Of a stretch of 64,000 bases of DNA, positions 26,585 through 34,969 are shown piece after piece; the stretch's first letter is position 1; each line of letters starts with the position of its first letter. Both the position numbers and the translations under genes were made by a program. The DNA comes from Streptomyces sp. TP-A0874 (GTDB taxonomy: Bacteria > Actinomycetota > Actinomycetes > Streptomycetales > Streptomycetaceae): positions 1 to 64,000 of the forward strand of contig NZ_BBZK01000009.1 of assembly GCF_001748085.1 (NCBI RefSeq), written 5' to 3'. A model generated the notes under the pieces. That model was not told where the DNA came from. It worked only from the letters and a program-made list of their open reading frames with translations, and did not search any database.

Positions 26585-27787
26585 TCAGTACCCCAGCCCG
26601 ATCCGCTGCCAGACGGTGTGGCCGAACGCCGGGACGCGTTCTCCGATGACCTCGCCCACCGGGCCCTCCCCCAGCCAGTCGGCCACGGCGCGGATCGCCT
26701 CCGCCAGCGTCAGCCGGGCCAGTCCCGCTCCCAGACAGAAGTGGTGACCGGCCCCGAAGGCCAGGTGCGGCCGTTCCGTTCGCTCCGGGAGCCGGAAGCC
26801 GTCCGGCTCGGTGAACACCTCGGGGTCCCGGTTGGCGGCGGCGACGACCAGCGCGACCCGCTGGCCCGGCTCGATCAGCTGCCCGTGCAGTTCGACGGGG
26901 CGTTCCGCGCTCCGCGGCACGAAGTGGAACGGCGCCTCCAACCGCAGGGCCTCCTCGGCCAGCCGTTCCGGCTCCAACTCTCCGCGGTGCAGTTGGTCGA
27001 GGAGCGTCCGGGACGGGCCGAGCAGATGGACGAGGGCCGATCCCAGGCAGGCCGCGACCGGTTCGATCCCGCCGGTGAGGATCTGCGCGAACAGTGCGAC
27101 GGCCCGGTCCGGGTCCAGTTCCAGGAAGGCCCGGAGCTGGGCGGGGCCGCGCCCGGCCCGCGCGTCGGGCAGGGTCACGGTGTCGATGTGCTCGCGCAGC
27201 CGCGAGATGGCCAGGCGGGCCCGGGGAGCCCGGCTCGGGTCGAGCCGGGGCACCCCGATGAATCCGATGATCTCGGCGGACCAGGACAGCAGGTCCTCCC
27301 GGCGCTCCTCCGCGATACCGAGCAGACCGCAGGTGACCGACGCCGCCAGCGGCTGGACGAACTCCCCGAGCAGATCGGCGGATTCGGGGTCCAACCGGGA
27401 CAGCAGCGTCTCCGCCCGTCCGGCGATCTCTCCTCGCAGGGCGCGCACCGCGCCCGGGCGGTAGGAGGGGGCGACCGCGGAGCGCACGGTGGTGTGTTCC
27501 GGGGGGTCGGTGAACATCGGCCAGGCCTCGAAGAACCGCATGATGTCGGCGACGCCCTCCAGCGTCTCCGGATCATGGTCGCCGAGGAACCCGGCCCCGA
27601 TCCGCGCGGAGAGCCCGCTCTCCCTCAGCAGCGTGTTGACGTCCTCGTAGCGGGTGACGTACCAGCATGCCGTGTCGGCGTCCCACCAGACCGGGGCGGT
27701 GTCGCGCAGCGCCCGGTACTGGGTGTGGGGGTGGAGCGCGAAGGACTCCGACAGCAGGTCCACGGAGGCGGTCTGTCCCATGGTCAT
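26585..27787 (-). CDS. Cytochrome P450 with non-canonical I-helix
   Basis: 400 residues. The haem loop FGAGHHFCLGAG holds C351, and the ExxR pair is E279/R282 (EEALRLE). The I-helix reads LTGGIEPVAACLG near 237-249: the usual acid is present (E242), but the following Thr that relays protons for O2 activation is Pro. Such variants occur in enzymes that do unusual chemistry or use substrate-assisted activation. It overlaps the methyltransferase stop by one base (TGATG) and belongs to the eight-gene operon. Redox partners may be the ferredoxin and reductase at 38.5-39.9 kb. The product is unknown. Confidence 0.88.
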   Translation of the reverse strand: MTMGQTASVDLLSESFALHPHTQYRALRDTAPVWWDADTACWYVTRYEDVNTLLRESGLSARIGAGFLGDHDPETLEGVADIMRFFEAWPMFTDPPEHTTVRSAVAPSYRPGAVRALRGEIAGRAETLLSRLDPESADLLGEFVQPLAASVTCGLLGIAEERREDLLSWSAEIIGFIGVPRLDPSRAPRARLAISRLREHIDTVTLPDARAGRGPAQLRAFLELDPDRAVALFAQILTGGIEPVAACLGSALVHLLGPSRTLLDQLHRGELEPERLAEEALRLEAPFHFVPRSAERPVELHGQLIEPGQRVALVVAAANRDPEVFTEPDGFRLPERTERPHLAFGAGHHFCLGAGLARLTLAEAIRAVADWLGEGPVGEVIGERVPAFGHTVWQRIGLGY

Positions 27788-28632
27788 CAGGCCGGGCGGC
27801 GGGCGATGCTGAAGAGGTTGTTGCCCCTGCCGGCGATACCGGGGGCGTTGCGGAGCCGGTTCTCCATCTCGAAGACGCGGTCGAAGTTCTCCCCCGCCAG
27901 GATGTCGACGAGCTGCTCGGTGGAGCCGTGCAGCTGCGTCTCCTGGTAGCCGGGGTAGATCAGGTTGGGGAACCCGGTGAGGAGTTCGACCTCGAGGCCG
28001 GCGGCGGCGTGCATCTCCTCGATGCGCTGCACGTCGTACAGGTGCATGTCCGGCATGGTGTCGGTGAAGCGTCCGCGGCGCGCCAGCGCCTTCTCGGCCT
28101 CGTCGAGTCGGCCGATGCCGATGTTGAAGAACGCCGCGTGCCAGACGCTGGGCAGGAAGGACACCAGCAGGCCGCCGGGCTTCAGGAGTCCGGCCACGTC
28201 CTTGATGGTCTGCTCGGGGTCGGCGACGAAGCCGAGGACGTTGTGGAAGTTGAAGGCGAGGTCGAAGCCGCGCCCCTTGAGGATCTTCCCGACCTCGGTC
28301 AGGTCGCCCTCGACGAACTCGACCCGGTCCGCGAACCCGCGCTGCTCGGCCTTGGCCTCAGCGACCTTGATCATCGCCCGGGTGAGGTCGAAGAGCACGC
28401 CGTTGCTCTTGGGGGCCTCCTCGGCGAAGAACGTGGTCCAGCGCCCGGTGCCGCCGCCGGCGTCGAGGAACGCGAAGTCCTCGGGCAGCTTGGCCAGGAC
28501 CTCTTCACGGAGGGCGGTGGCGAGCAGCCGGTCGGAGAGCATCCAGTACGGCTGGAGGTCGACGTCGTCGTAGGCGTCCGCCTTGTCGGTGAAGTAGCCG
28601 CGGACTTCCTGGTCGTACTGCTGTTCGCTCAT
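27787..28632 (-). CDS. SAM-dependent class I methyltransferase
   Basis: 281 residues. Motif I is FAFLDAGGGTGRW at 53-65, followed by VLFDLTRAMIKVAE (acidic ribose-binding loop) and FDLAFNFHNVLGFV with LLKPGGLLVSFLPS (motifs for SAM methyltransferases of the UbiE/COQ5 type). It probably methylates O, N or C on a biosynthetic intermediate. The ATG at 28632 precedes SEQQYDQEV; the upstream frame is a shadow of the ATP-grasp gene. About 150 bp separate it from that gene, the widest gap in the operon. Confidence 0.85.
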   Translation of the reverse strand: MSEQQYDQEVRGYFTDKADAYDDVDLQPYWMLSDRLLATALREEVLAKLPEDFAFLDAGGGTGRWTTFFAEEAPKSNGVLFDLTRAMIKVAEAKAEQRGFADRVEFVEGDLTEVGKILKGRGFDLAFNFHNVLGFVADPEQTIKDVAGLLKPGGLLVSFLPSVWHAAFFNIGIGRLDEAEKALARRGRFTDTMPDMHLYDVQRIEEMHAAAGLEVELLTGFPNLIYPGYQETQLHGSTEQLVDILAGENFDRVFEMENRLRNAPGIAGRGNNLFSIARRPA

Positions 28633-28780
28633 GATGCTCCTGTCTTGGGAGAGGGGACCCAGCACGCGCTTGTGACGCGGTCGCGGTCGGTGTGCTGGCC
28701 CACCGGGGCTGTTTCCTGGGGCTGTGTGATGGGTCGGGGGCGGTTTCGCCGAGGCGGTCGGCGCCGCCGGGCCGGGCCCC

Positions 28781-30040
28781 TCAGGGGGTGGTCGGCTCGG
28801 TACGGAACGCGTCGTTGAGCACCTTCTCCAGCTCCTGGCCGCGCTGCTCGAACTGCTCCAGCGAGTCGGCTCCGTAGATGAGGAAGAGGCACCACGCGGA
28901 CGGGTGCGGTTCGCCGTACACATCACCCACCCCGTGCTGGCGAACGGTTTCCAGCACGAAGTCGAAGGCGTCGATGTCGGCCTGGGAGGGTTCGGCGACG
29001 ATCTTCCCCTCCGTGGCCGGGGCCAGGTTGATCCAGCCGACGTAGCGGTTGGGCTCGCCGTCCGCGTAGGGGGCGGGTCGCTCCGGATCGACGACCGACT
29101 TGATCCATGCGATCCGCAGGTCCTCGCCGAGCGCACGGTAGGTCTGGGTGATCCCTCCACCGGCGAACCGGCTGGCGATCTCCGAGAAGTGGATGCGCCG
29201 CTCGTCCGGGGCCTTGAAGAACTCCAGGTGGGTGATGCCGTCCCGGATGCCCAGCGCCTCGTTCACCCGCTGGTGCATGTCCTCGACGTCGGCGTAGAGC
29301 TCGGCCCACTCCTCGCGGGGGAGGAGAACGGAACCGTTGCTCACGCCGGCGGTCTCGATGGCGAGCCGCGGCCGTATGTAGCGCATGATGCCGAGGGCTT
29401 TGCAGACGCCGTCGACCCAGATCGCGTCCACGTGGAACTCGTCGCCGCTGACGGGGCGTTCGGCCATCATGAAGTGCTCGACCCCGTCGCTGCCGAGCTC
29501 TTCGAGCAGGGTGCTCAGCTGCTCCTCCGTGTGCACCCAGCTGGTGCCCAGGGTGCCCAGCCCGGCGGCGGGCTTGACGACGACGGGGAAGCCCAGCTCG
29601 GCGGTGGTCCGGCGGACCCCCTCGGCGACCTCGGAGGTGCGCAGCGAGACGAAGTCGGTGCAGCTGACCCCGGCCGCCCGCACGGCCAGCTTCATCGCGC
29701 GCTTGTCGCGGGTCTTCAGCGCCATCTCCAGCGTGGGCTCGGCGCAGCCCAGGACCTGGGCGAGGTAGCCCGCGCCGAACTGGCTGAACTCCGAGAGGCT
29801 CACCACCTGGTCCGGGATCCAGCCGTCGGTCTTCAGCTGGGTGGCGACCTGGCCGAGCTCGTCCATGTCGTCGAAGCTGTTGATGCGGAAGACGTAGGGG
29901 AGGGTCTTCAGGACCTCTTCGTCGACGTGGAAGTGGGCCGCCTCGAAGGTGTCGAAGAGCAGCGCCACTTCCGCGCCCTCGTCGCGGAGGGCGGCGAGGA
30001 TGTACGGGTCCCACCGGCAGACGAGAATCCTTCGGTTCAT
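28781..30040 (-). CDS. ATP-grasp ligase, BacD-like L-amino acid ligase type
   Basis: 419 residues. The N-terminal Rossmann part begins RRILVCRWDPYILAAL. The grasp domain has FPVVVKPAAGLGTLGT (ATP lysine K156), DEFHVDAIWVDG, and the metal site HFSEIASRFAGGG (E287, R291). The EIAxRFAG pattern matches the dipeptide-forming ligase BacD better than biotin-carboxylase-type EINPR. It should join a carboxylate to an amine with ATP hydrolysis, through an acyl phosphate. In this operon it is a good candidate for peptide or amide bond formation. The start ATG at 30040 follows AGGAGACC. Confidence 0.85.
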   Translation of the reverse strand: MNRRILVCRWDPYILAALRDEGAEVALLFDTFEAAHFHVDEEVLKTLPYVFRINSFDDMDELGQVATQLKTDGWIPDQVVSLSEFSQFGAGYLAQVLGCAEPTLEMALKTRDKRAMKLAVRAAGVSCTDFVSLRTSEVAEGVRRTTAELGFPVVVKPAAGLGTLGTSWVHTEEQLSTLLEELGSDGVEHFMMAERPVSGDEFHVDAIWVDGVCKALGIMRYIRPRLAIETAGVSNGSVLLPREEWAELYADVEDMHQRVNEALGIRDGITHLEFFKAPDERRIHFSEIASRFAGGGITQTYRALGEDLRIAWIKSVVDPERPAPYADGEPNRYVGWINLAPATEGKIVAEPSQADIDAFDFVLETVRQHGVGDVYGEPHPSAWCLFLIYGADSLEQFEQRGQELEKVLNDAFRTEPTTP

Positions 30041-30082
30041 CAGGGTCTCCTGTTGTTCGTACCTGAGCGGTTCACGGGTGGT

Positions 30083-31393
30083 TCAGGGCTCGGTGGTCTC
30101 CGCGGCGGGCCGGCTCTCCTCTTCGAGCCTGGACAGGGGCACCGACGGCAGCAGTCCCGCCCGGTGGAGGACGAGCCCCAGCAGGCCGAGCGCCAGGCCG
30201 AAGCCCGCGGCCATCGGCACCGCGTGACCGCCGTCGGCCAGTTGGCCCGAGAGCAGCGGGCCGGCGGTGAACCCGAGCGAGCAGACGAATCCGTAGGCCG
30301 CGTTGAAGCGCCCGCGGTTGGAGTCGTTCGCCCAGTTGTTCACCAGCGTGGGCCCGGTGGCCGCGAGCAGTGACTCCCCCAGGGCGAACACCGCCATGGC
30401 GAAGGCGCCCGTGAGCAGGGCGTAGACGCCGCCTCCCAGGCCGGTGACCGCCAGGACCAGGAGCCAGAACACGGCCCAGCTGGCGGCGAGCAGCGAGAGG
30501 GCGGTACGCGGTGTGAGGTCCTTGATCCGGTTGAGGAAGAGGAACTGGACGGCCACCACGGCAGCGGTGTTGACCGCGAACATCACGCCCAGCTCGGTGG
30601 GGCCCAGCCGGCTGCTGGACAGGAGGACCGCCGGCATACCGGAGTTCAGCTGCGAGTACCCGAGGGTGAACAGCGCGAAGACCACGAGGAGCAGCGCGAC
30701 CAGCCAGCGGTTCCGCAGCACGTCCCGGTAGGAGCCCTTGGCCCTGCCCGGTCGTCCGGCGGGGTCTTCCGGTCTCTCCTCGGCAGGCGCCTGCTTGGCG
30801 AGGACGGCTCCGCCGCGGCGTAGCTCCCGGGAGACCAGGTAGCCGGTGACGAGGAAGGAGAAGGCGTCGAGGATGTACAGCAGTTGGAAGACGCGGAGGG
30901 AGTCGGTCAGGCCCGCCACGAGGCCGCCGATGAGACCGCCCAGGCCCATCATCGCGTTGACCACGGCGAAGTCGGCCGCGAAGACCACCGACCAGTGCTC
31001 GCGCGGCACCAGGTCGGCCATCAGGGCGTTCCAGGTGATGGCCCCGCCGATGCCGAGGCCCTGGACGAGTCCGGCCGCCAGGGCCGTCTCCGGGGTGTCG
31101 CATATCGCGAAGCCGAGTGCGCCGAGGGCGGCGCAGACCAGCGAGGCCCAGACGGCCTGGAGGCGGCCGAAGCGGTCCGAGATCCAGCCGGCCAGCGGCC
31201 CACCGCCGAGCGCCCCGAGGGAGGTCACCGCGACCGCGCCGGTGGCTGCTCCGAGGGAGAAGCCCCGCATCTCGTGGAGGTAGACCACCAGCAGTGGGAC
31301 CACGAGGCCGGTCCCCGCCGCGTTGATCATGTTGATGCCGATCAACCGCCGCGCGGACACCGGAAGCAGGCGCAGTGACTTGATACCGCTCAT
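30083..31393 (-). CDS. MFS transporter (12 membrane segments)
   Basis: 436 residues with twelve hydrophobic stretches and the MFS loop motif between helices 2 and 3 (GGPLAGWISDRFGRLQAVW). The central loop near 195-235 is charged, as usual. It belongs to the drug/multidrug exporter group by appearance. Being inside the operon, 15 bp after the radical SAM gene, it probably exports the product and helps self-resistance. Confidence 0.85.
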   Translation of the reverse strand: MSGIKSLRLLPVSARRLIGINMINAAGTGLVVPLLVVYLHEMRGFSLGAATGAVAVTSLGALGGGPLAGWISDRFGRLQAVWASLVCAALGALGFAICDTPETALAAGLVQGLGIGGAITWNALMADLVPREHWSVVFAADFAVVNAMMGLGGLIGGLVAGLTDSLRVFQLLYILDAFSFLVTGYLVSRELRRGGAVLAKQAPAEERPEDPAGRPGRAKGSYRDVLRNRWLVALLLVVFALFTLGYSQLNSGMPAVLLSSSRLGPTELGVMFAVNTAAVVAVQFLFLNRIKDLTPRTALSLLAASWAVFWLLVLAVTGLGGGVYALLTGAFAMAVFALGESLLAATGPTLVNNWANDSNRGRFNAAYGFVCSLGFTAGPLLSGQLADGGHAVPMAAGFGLALGLLGLVLHRAGLLPSVPLSRLEEESRPAAETTEP

Positions 31394-31408
31394 CGGTTCG
31401 GAACCGTT

Positions 31409-33034
31409 TCAGAAGTGGAAGAGAGGGCGGGCGGTGAAGGCGTCCGTGTCCGGGTAGAGCGTGACGCCGTACCGCGAGAGGACGTCCAGCTGCTGCCGGA
31501 TGTAGGGGATCGCCTCGGCCGCGTCCGGGTAGTCCCGCGGCGTCATACCGATCCGTTCCACGGCCTTCTCCACCGCGATGTTCTCCCAGCGTCCCAGCTG
31601 GGGCATGAGGAGGTGCTGGTAGTCCGCCTGCCACAGCCGCAGGACGGCACGTTCGTTGACCCTCCGGACCAGGTCCAGGGTGGAGTGGTTGAGGCTCCTC
31701 GCCGTCGCCACGTCCATGCCGATGTGGGACCAGGAGTAGTCCGGGTCGTCCGGGTCGTGCACCTCGATACGGAGGGCCTCCTTGTCCTCCCACAGGGGCA
31801 TCGTCTCGTCGGAGATGCTGAACACGCTCAGCATGAAGTGACCGGCGTACTCCTCGGCCAGAAAGTCACGGGTCTCCTGGAAGTCCTCGGGGCTCTCACC
31901 GGGGTAGCCGGCCATGAAGGAGCAGCGGTAGCCCAGGCCTCCTTCGTTCAGCAGGCGGAAGGCGCGCAGGTTGTCCTTCCTCGTCACCTTCTTGTTCATG
32001 TGACGAAGGGTGCTTTCGCTCATGGACTCGAAGCCGATGGAGAGGAACTGGCAGTGAGTCGCCGCGATCGCGTCGATCAGCTCGGCCGTCTTGAGCACGT
32101 TGGCCCGGCTGTAGGCCTCCCAGCCGATCCCGACGTCGGGGAGGAGGCGCAGCAGTTCCCGCAACCGGGTGGGCGGCACGGTGAAGGTGCTGTCCATGGC
32201 GGAGATGTAGGAGGCGCCGTTCTCGTCCGCGTAGCGCCGCCAGTCCGCGGCGATCTTCGCAGCGGACTTGTAGCGCCATTTGGGGCTGGCTGCCGGGAAG
32301 GAACAGAACTTGCAGCTGAACGGGCATCCGCGCATGGACTCGTAGGGGATGACACGCCAGTCGCCCTTGGGCTGCGGAGACGGGTAGGAGTCGAGGTCCA
32401 GGTAGTGGAACGGGCTCAGCCGGTGGCCCAGCAGTTCCCGGGGGTGCCGGTAGACGAGATTGGGCACTTCCTCGGGTGAACCACCCTTTTCCAGCATGTC
32501 GAGCAGGGCTGGCAGCGCCTCCTCTCCGTCGCCCCGCACGATGTAGTCGATCTCCGGGATCTGCCGCATCAGCGAGGTGTACTTGAGGTTGCTGTACTGG
32601 CCGCCCAGGATGATGGGGATCCCGGGGTAGGTGCCGGCTATCCAGTGGACCGCCTGCCGCAGGTCTCGTTCGGTCCAGATGAAGCTGGTGGAGAGCAGCG
32701 CGGCCCGGTAGTCGCCCTGGGGCGCCGGGGTGGCCGGGCCGCTCTCGGCCCACAGGTTGGTCGTGTCGTAGGTGTCGGTGTTGTGGCCGGCCCGTTCGAG
32801 GATCTCCTGGACGGCGAAGGTCGTCAGGTGCGGCACGTTGTAGTAACGCGGCCGCAGGAGAGGGTAGTCCGCGCCGTTGTGACGGAAACCGAGGCGGTTC
32901 AGGTTGAACTCCCCGAATTCCGTCCCCGCCAGGAACTTGGCGGCGTTGGCCGCCCCGTCCTGACGTTCGAGCATGGTGTTGGCGAGGTAGTCGGAGTTCT
33001 TCAGTGTCGGCCCGAGACCGGACACGAGTACCAC
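31409..33034 (-). CDS. B12-binding-type radical SAM enzyme
   Basis: About 541 residues if started at GTG 33034, which follows CCAGGAGAG; the frame is open to 33169 without a better site. The N-terminal half is a cobalamin-binding-like fold (TWTERDLRQAVHWIAGTYPG and IILGGQYSNLKY) without the DxHxxG motif. The radical SAM cluster is RGCPFSCKFCSF, with three Cys at C237, C241 and C244 in this numbering. The C-terminal half has YSRANVLKT and SIGFESMSESTLRHMNKK. Such enzymes methylate unactivated carbons or rearrange skeletons. It lies between the AsnRS-like gene and the exporter and likely tailors the product. Confidence 0.85.
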   Translation of the reverse strand: MVLVSGLGPTLKNSDYLANTMLERQDGAANAAKFLAGTEFGEFNLNRLGFRHNGADYPLLRPRYYNVPHLTTFAVQEILERAGHNTDTYDTTNLWAESGPATPAPQGDYRAALLSTSFIWTERDLRQAVHWIAGTYPGIPIILGGQYSNLKYTSLMRQIPEIDYIVRGDGEEALPALLDMLEKGGSPEEVPNLVYRHPRELLGHRLSPFHYLDLDSYPSPQPKGDWRVIPYESMRGCPFSCKFCSFPAASPKWRYKSAAKIAADWRRYADENGASYISAMDSTFTVPPTRLRELLRLLPDVGIGWEAYSRANVLKTAELIDAIAATHCQFLSIGFESMSESTLRHMNKKVTRKDNLRAFRLLNEGGLGYRCSFMAGYPGESPEDFQETRDFLAEEYAGHFMLSVFSISDETMPLWEDKEALRIEVHDPDDPDYSWSHIGMDVATARSLNHSTLDLVRRVNERAVLRLWQADYQHLLMPQLGRWENIAVEKAVERIGMTPRDYPDAAEAIPYIRQQLDVLSRYGVTLYPDTDAFTARPLFHF

Positions 33035-33093
33035 GTCGATGGCGCACTCTCCTGGGGTGGGTACGGGCGGGGACGCCCTGCCGTCGCTTCGCG

Positions 33094-34131
33094 TCAGGGG
33101 TTGATCTGCCGCCCGTTCACCCGGTGCAGCATCTGCATGTCCCGGATCTCGTCGTGCTTCAGCAGCCACAGGAAGAAGCGCTCCACGCCCAGGCCGAAGC
33201 CGGAGGTCTGCATCGGGCGCAGTTCCCGCATCCGCAGGTACCAGGCGTAGTCCTCCTCCGGCACCTGGTGCTCCGCCAGCGCGCGGCGGGTCTCGTCGGC
33301 GGTGGCGTGCCGCTCGCCGCAGCCGACGGTCTCGCCCACGCCGAAGAGCAGGTCGCCGTTGCGGGCCAGGGACGGGTCGCCCGGCTCGTAGGCCTGGTAG
33401 AAGGGGACGGAGAGGTGGTCGAAGTGGGTCAGCCAGACGAACTCACCGAACTTGTCCATCAGGGCGCGTTCGCCGGCCCGCGTCAGGGTGCGGGCGCCCT
33501 CGGCCACCTCGCCGACGTACTCCGGGGTGTCGCCGAGGAGTTCCACGGCCTGGGTGAAGGAGACCTGGGGGAAGGCGTCCAGGGCGAGCAGCCGCTCGAT
33601 GTGGGCGGTGTCCCCGGCCACCTCGGCGATGGTGGGCCCCATCTCTTCGAGGTAGGCCTGCCCGAGGTGGCGCACGTAGGCCTCGACGGTATCCATCACC
33701 GAGTCCATGTCACCCGGGAGCTCGGCCTCCGAGTGGTAGAACTGGCACAGGTGCGTCGAGTCCGGCGCCTCGCCGCGGAACGAGGGCATGACGTAGTAGC
33801 AGCCCTGCTCCCACATGCGGCAGCCGTACTCCAGGAGGAACTGCATGGAGTCGGCCAGGTAGGTGGGCACCCCCTCCAGCTCGACGCGGACCGGCAGGGA
33901 GTCGCTTCCCAGCCCCATCGGGCTGGAGATCGAGCCGGTCGTCACCGGGAGGAAGGCCGCGCGGACACCGCGGCCGGCCCAGAACTCGACGGTGGCTCGC
34001 TGCATGATGTCGGTCATCTGGAGGAGCATCCGGTACCAGGGGTGCGTGAGTGCGACCTCGAAGTGCGAATCCGGATCGCGCCAGGTACCGGGGGCGGAGA
34101 GGGCGGACTTCTCCGTCTCGTGCGTGCTCAC
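33094..34131 (-). CDS. AsnRS/AspRS-like class II core lacking the anticodon domain
   Basis: 345 residues. All three class II motifs are visible: motif 1 near residue 54-64 (GVRAAFLPVTTG), motif 2 FRGEAPDSTHLCQFYHSEAE with R119 and E121, and motif 3 GFGLGVER (311-318) with its Arg intact. GVGETVGCGER near 264-274 resembles the AsnRS loop. The roughly 100-residue N-terminal OB-fold that binds the tRNA anticodon is absent, so it should form an aminoacyl-adenylate without normal tRNA charging, as asparagine synthetase A and archaeal AsnRS-like paralogues do. It is the first gene of the operon. The GTG at 34131 follows an excellent AAGGAGGAC site. Confidence 0.82.
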   Translation of the reverse strand: MSTHETEKSALSAPGTWRDPDSHFEVALTHPWYRMLLQMTDIMQRATVEFWAGRGVRAAFLPVTTGSISSPMGLGSDSLPVRVELEGVPTYLADSMQFLLEYGCRMWEQGCYYVMPSFRGEAPDSTHLCQFYHSEAELPGDMDSVMDTVEAYVRHLGQAYLEEMGPTIAEVAGDTAHIERLLALDAFPQVSFTQAVELLGDTPEYVGEVAEGARTLTRAGERALMDKFGEFVWLTHFDHLSVPFYQAYEPGDPSLARNGDLLFGVGETVGCGERHATADETRRALAEHQVPEEDYAWYLRMRELRPMQTSGFGLGVERFFLWLLKHDEIRDMQMLHRVNGRQINP

Positions 34132-34909
34132 TTGTCCTCCTTGAACCTGTGCTGACGGGGCACCTGAAGCGGTGTGTGTTCTGAAGTGTTCGTTGCGGGC
34201 CGGGTGCGCGGGGGCCGTGGAAGCGGGCGAGGTGCGTCGCACCGGTTGGTGCGAAGCCCCGCGGTACGGCGGTATGCCACGCCCGTCGGAACCGGCGGCG
34301 TTTTCCCGCTCGTTTCCGACTTCGAGAGGTGTTCGTGGTCAGGCCGGAGTCTGTCGGCCCGCGGTTTCGAACGGTGTTCTCACGGTGTGGTCGCGGCCCT
34401 CACCGCGGACGGCTGCGCAGCGGCGCGGGGCGTCGGGCTCCGGAGCCGAATCCGAGAAAGCGGCCGGAGGCATGAGGGCAGGCGAGATCAGTATGTGCGA
34501 GCCATCGCCGAGAAATTGAGTGGACAACCCCCCGATTGCCTCGGACTCCCGGCAGGGAACTCAACGAGGCTTTGGACCGCCCGACAGGAGACGAAAAGCC
34601 TGCGATTCATTTTCCTCAGCTTCCCCGCTGGAGCAAAAACAATGGCAAAAAACACCGGAAACACCGGAAATATTTTCAACCGGACACGCTCGCACGCTAA
34701 CTTGACGGAAAACGATCACTCAACAACTTTGCATCAAGATGCAGTTGGCGGTAAAAGGCCAACCCCGCCGACCACCGCCGCCCATTTGAAATGGGTATGC
34801 CCGATAAATTCAATTGGTGCTGGCGAACCGCTTTTATCATGCCGACAGGGGAACCGGTGCGCCAACTCACCGCATTCCCCGGCGGATCAGCGCGGCCGGA
34901 CACGGGAAG
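34132..34909. promoter_or_regulatory. Long A/T-rich leader before the biosynthetic operon
   Basis: This stretch of nearly 800 bp has no supported gene. The part from about 34490 to 34850 is markedly richer in A/T than anything nearby and must carry the promoter for the leftward operon. It contains repeated ACCGGAAA units (three ACCGG near 34652-34676) and a TTGACG-like box at about 34703. A 63-codon minus-strand frame (34488-34679) could be a leader peptide but has no support beyond its position. Confidence 0.5.
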
Positions 34910-34946
34910 GGCCCGGAAGCACTCGCGGAGCGGATGCTTCCGGGCC
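34910..34946. terminator. Hairpin after the DHA2 exporter gene
   Basis: Arms GCCCGGAAGCA and TGCTTCCGGGC pair perfectly (extended by one G-C) around a 13-nt loop. It lies about 25 bp beyond the exporter stop and isolates that gene from the downstream leftward operon. Confidence 0.85.
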
Positions 34947-34969
34947 TCTCGACCGGGCGACCGGGGCGA

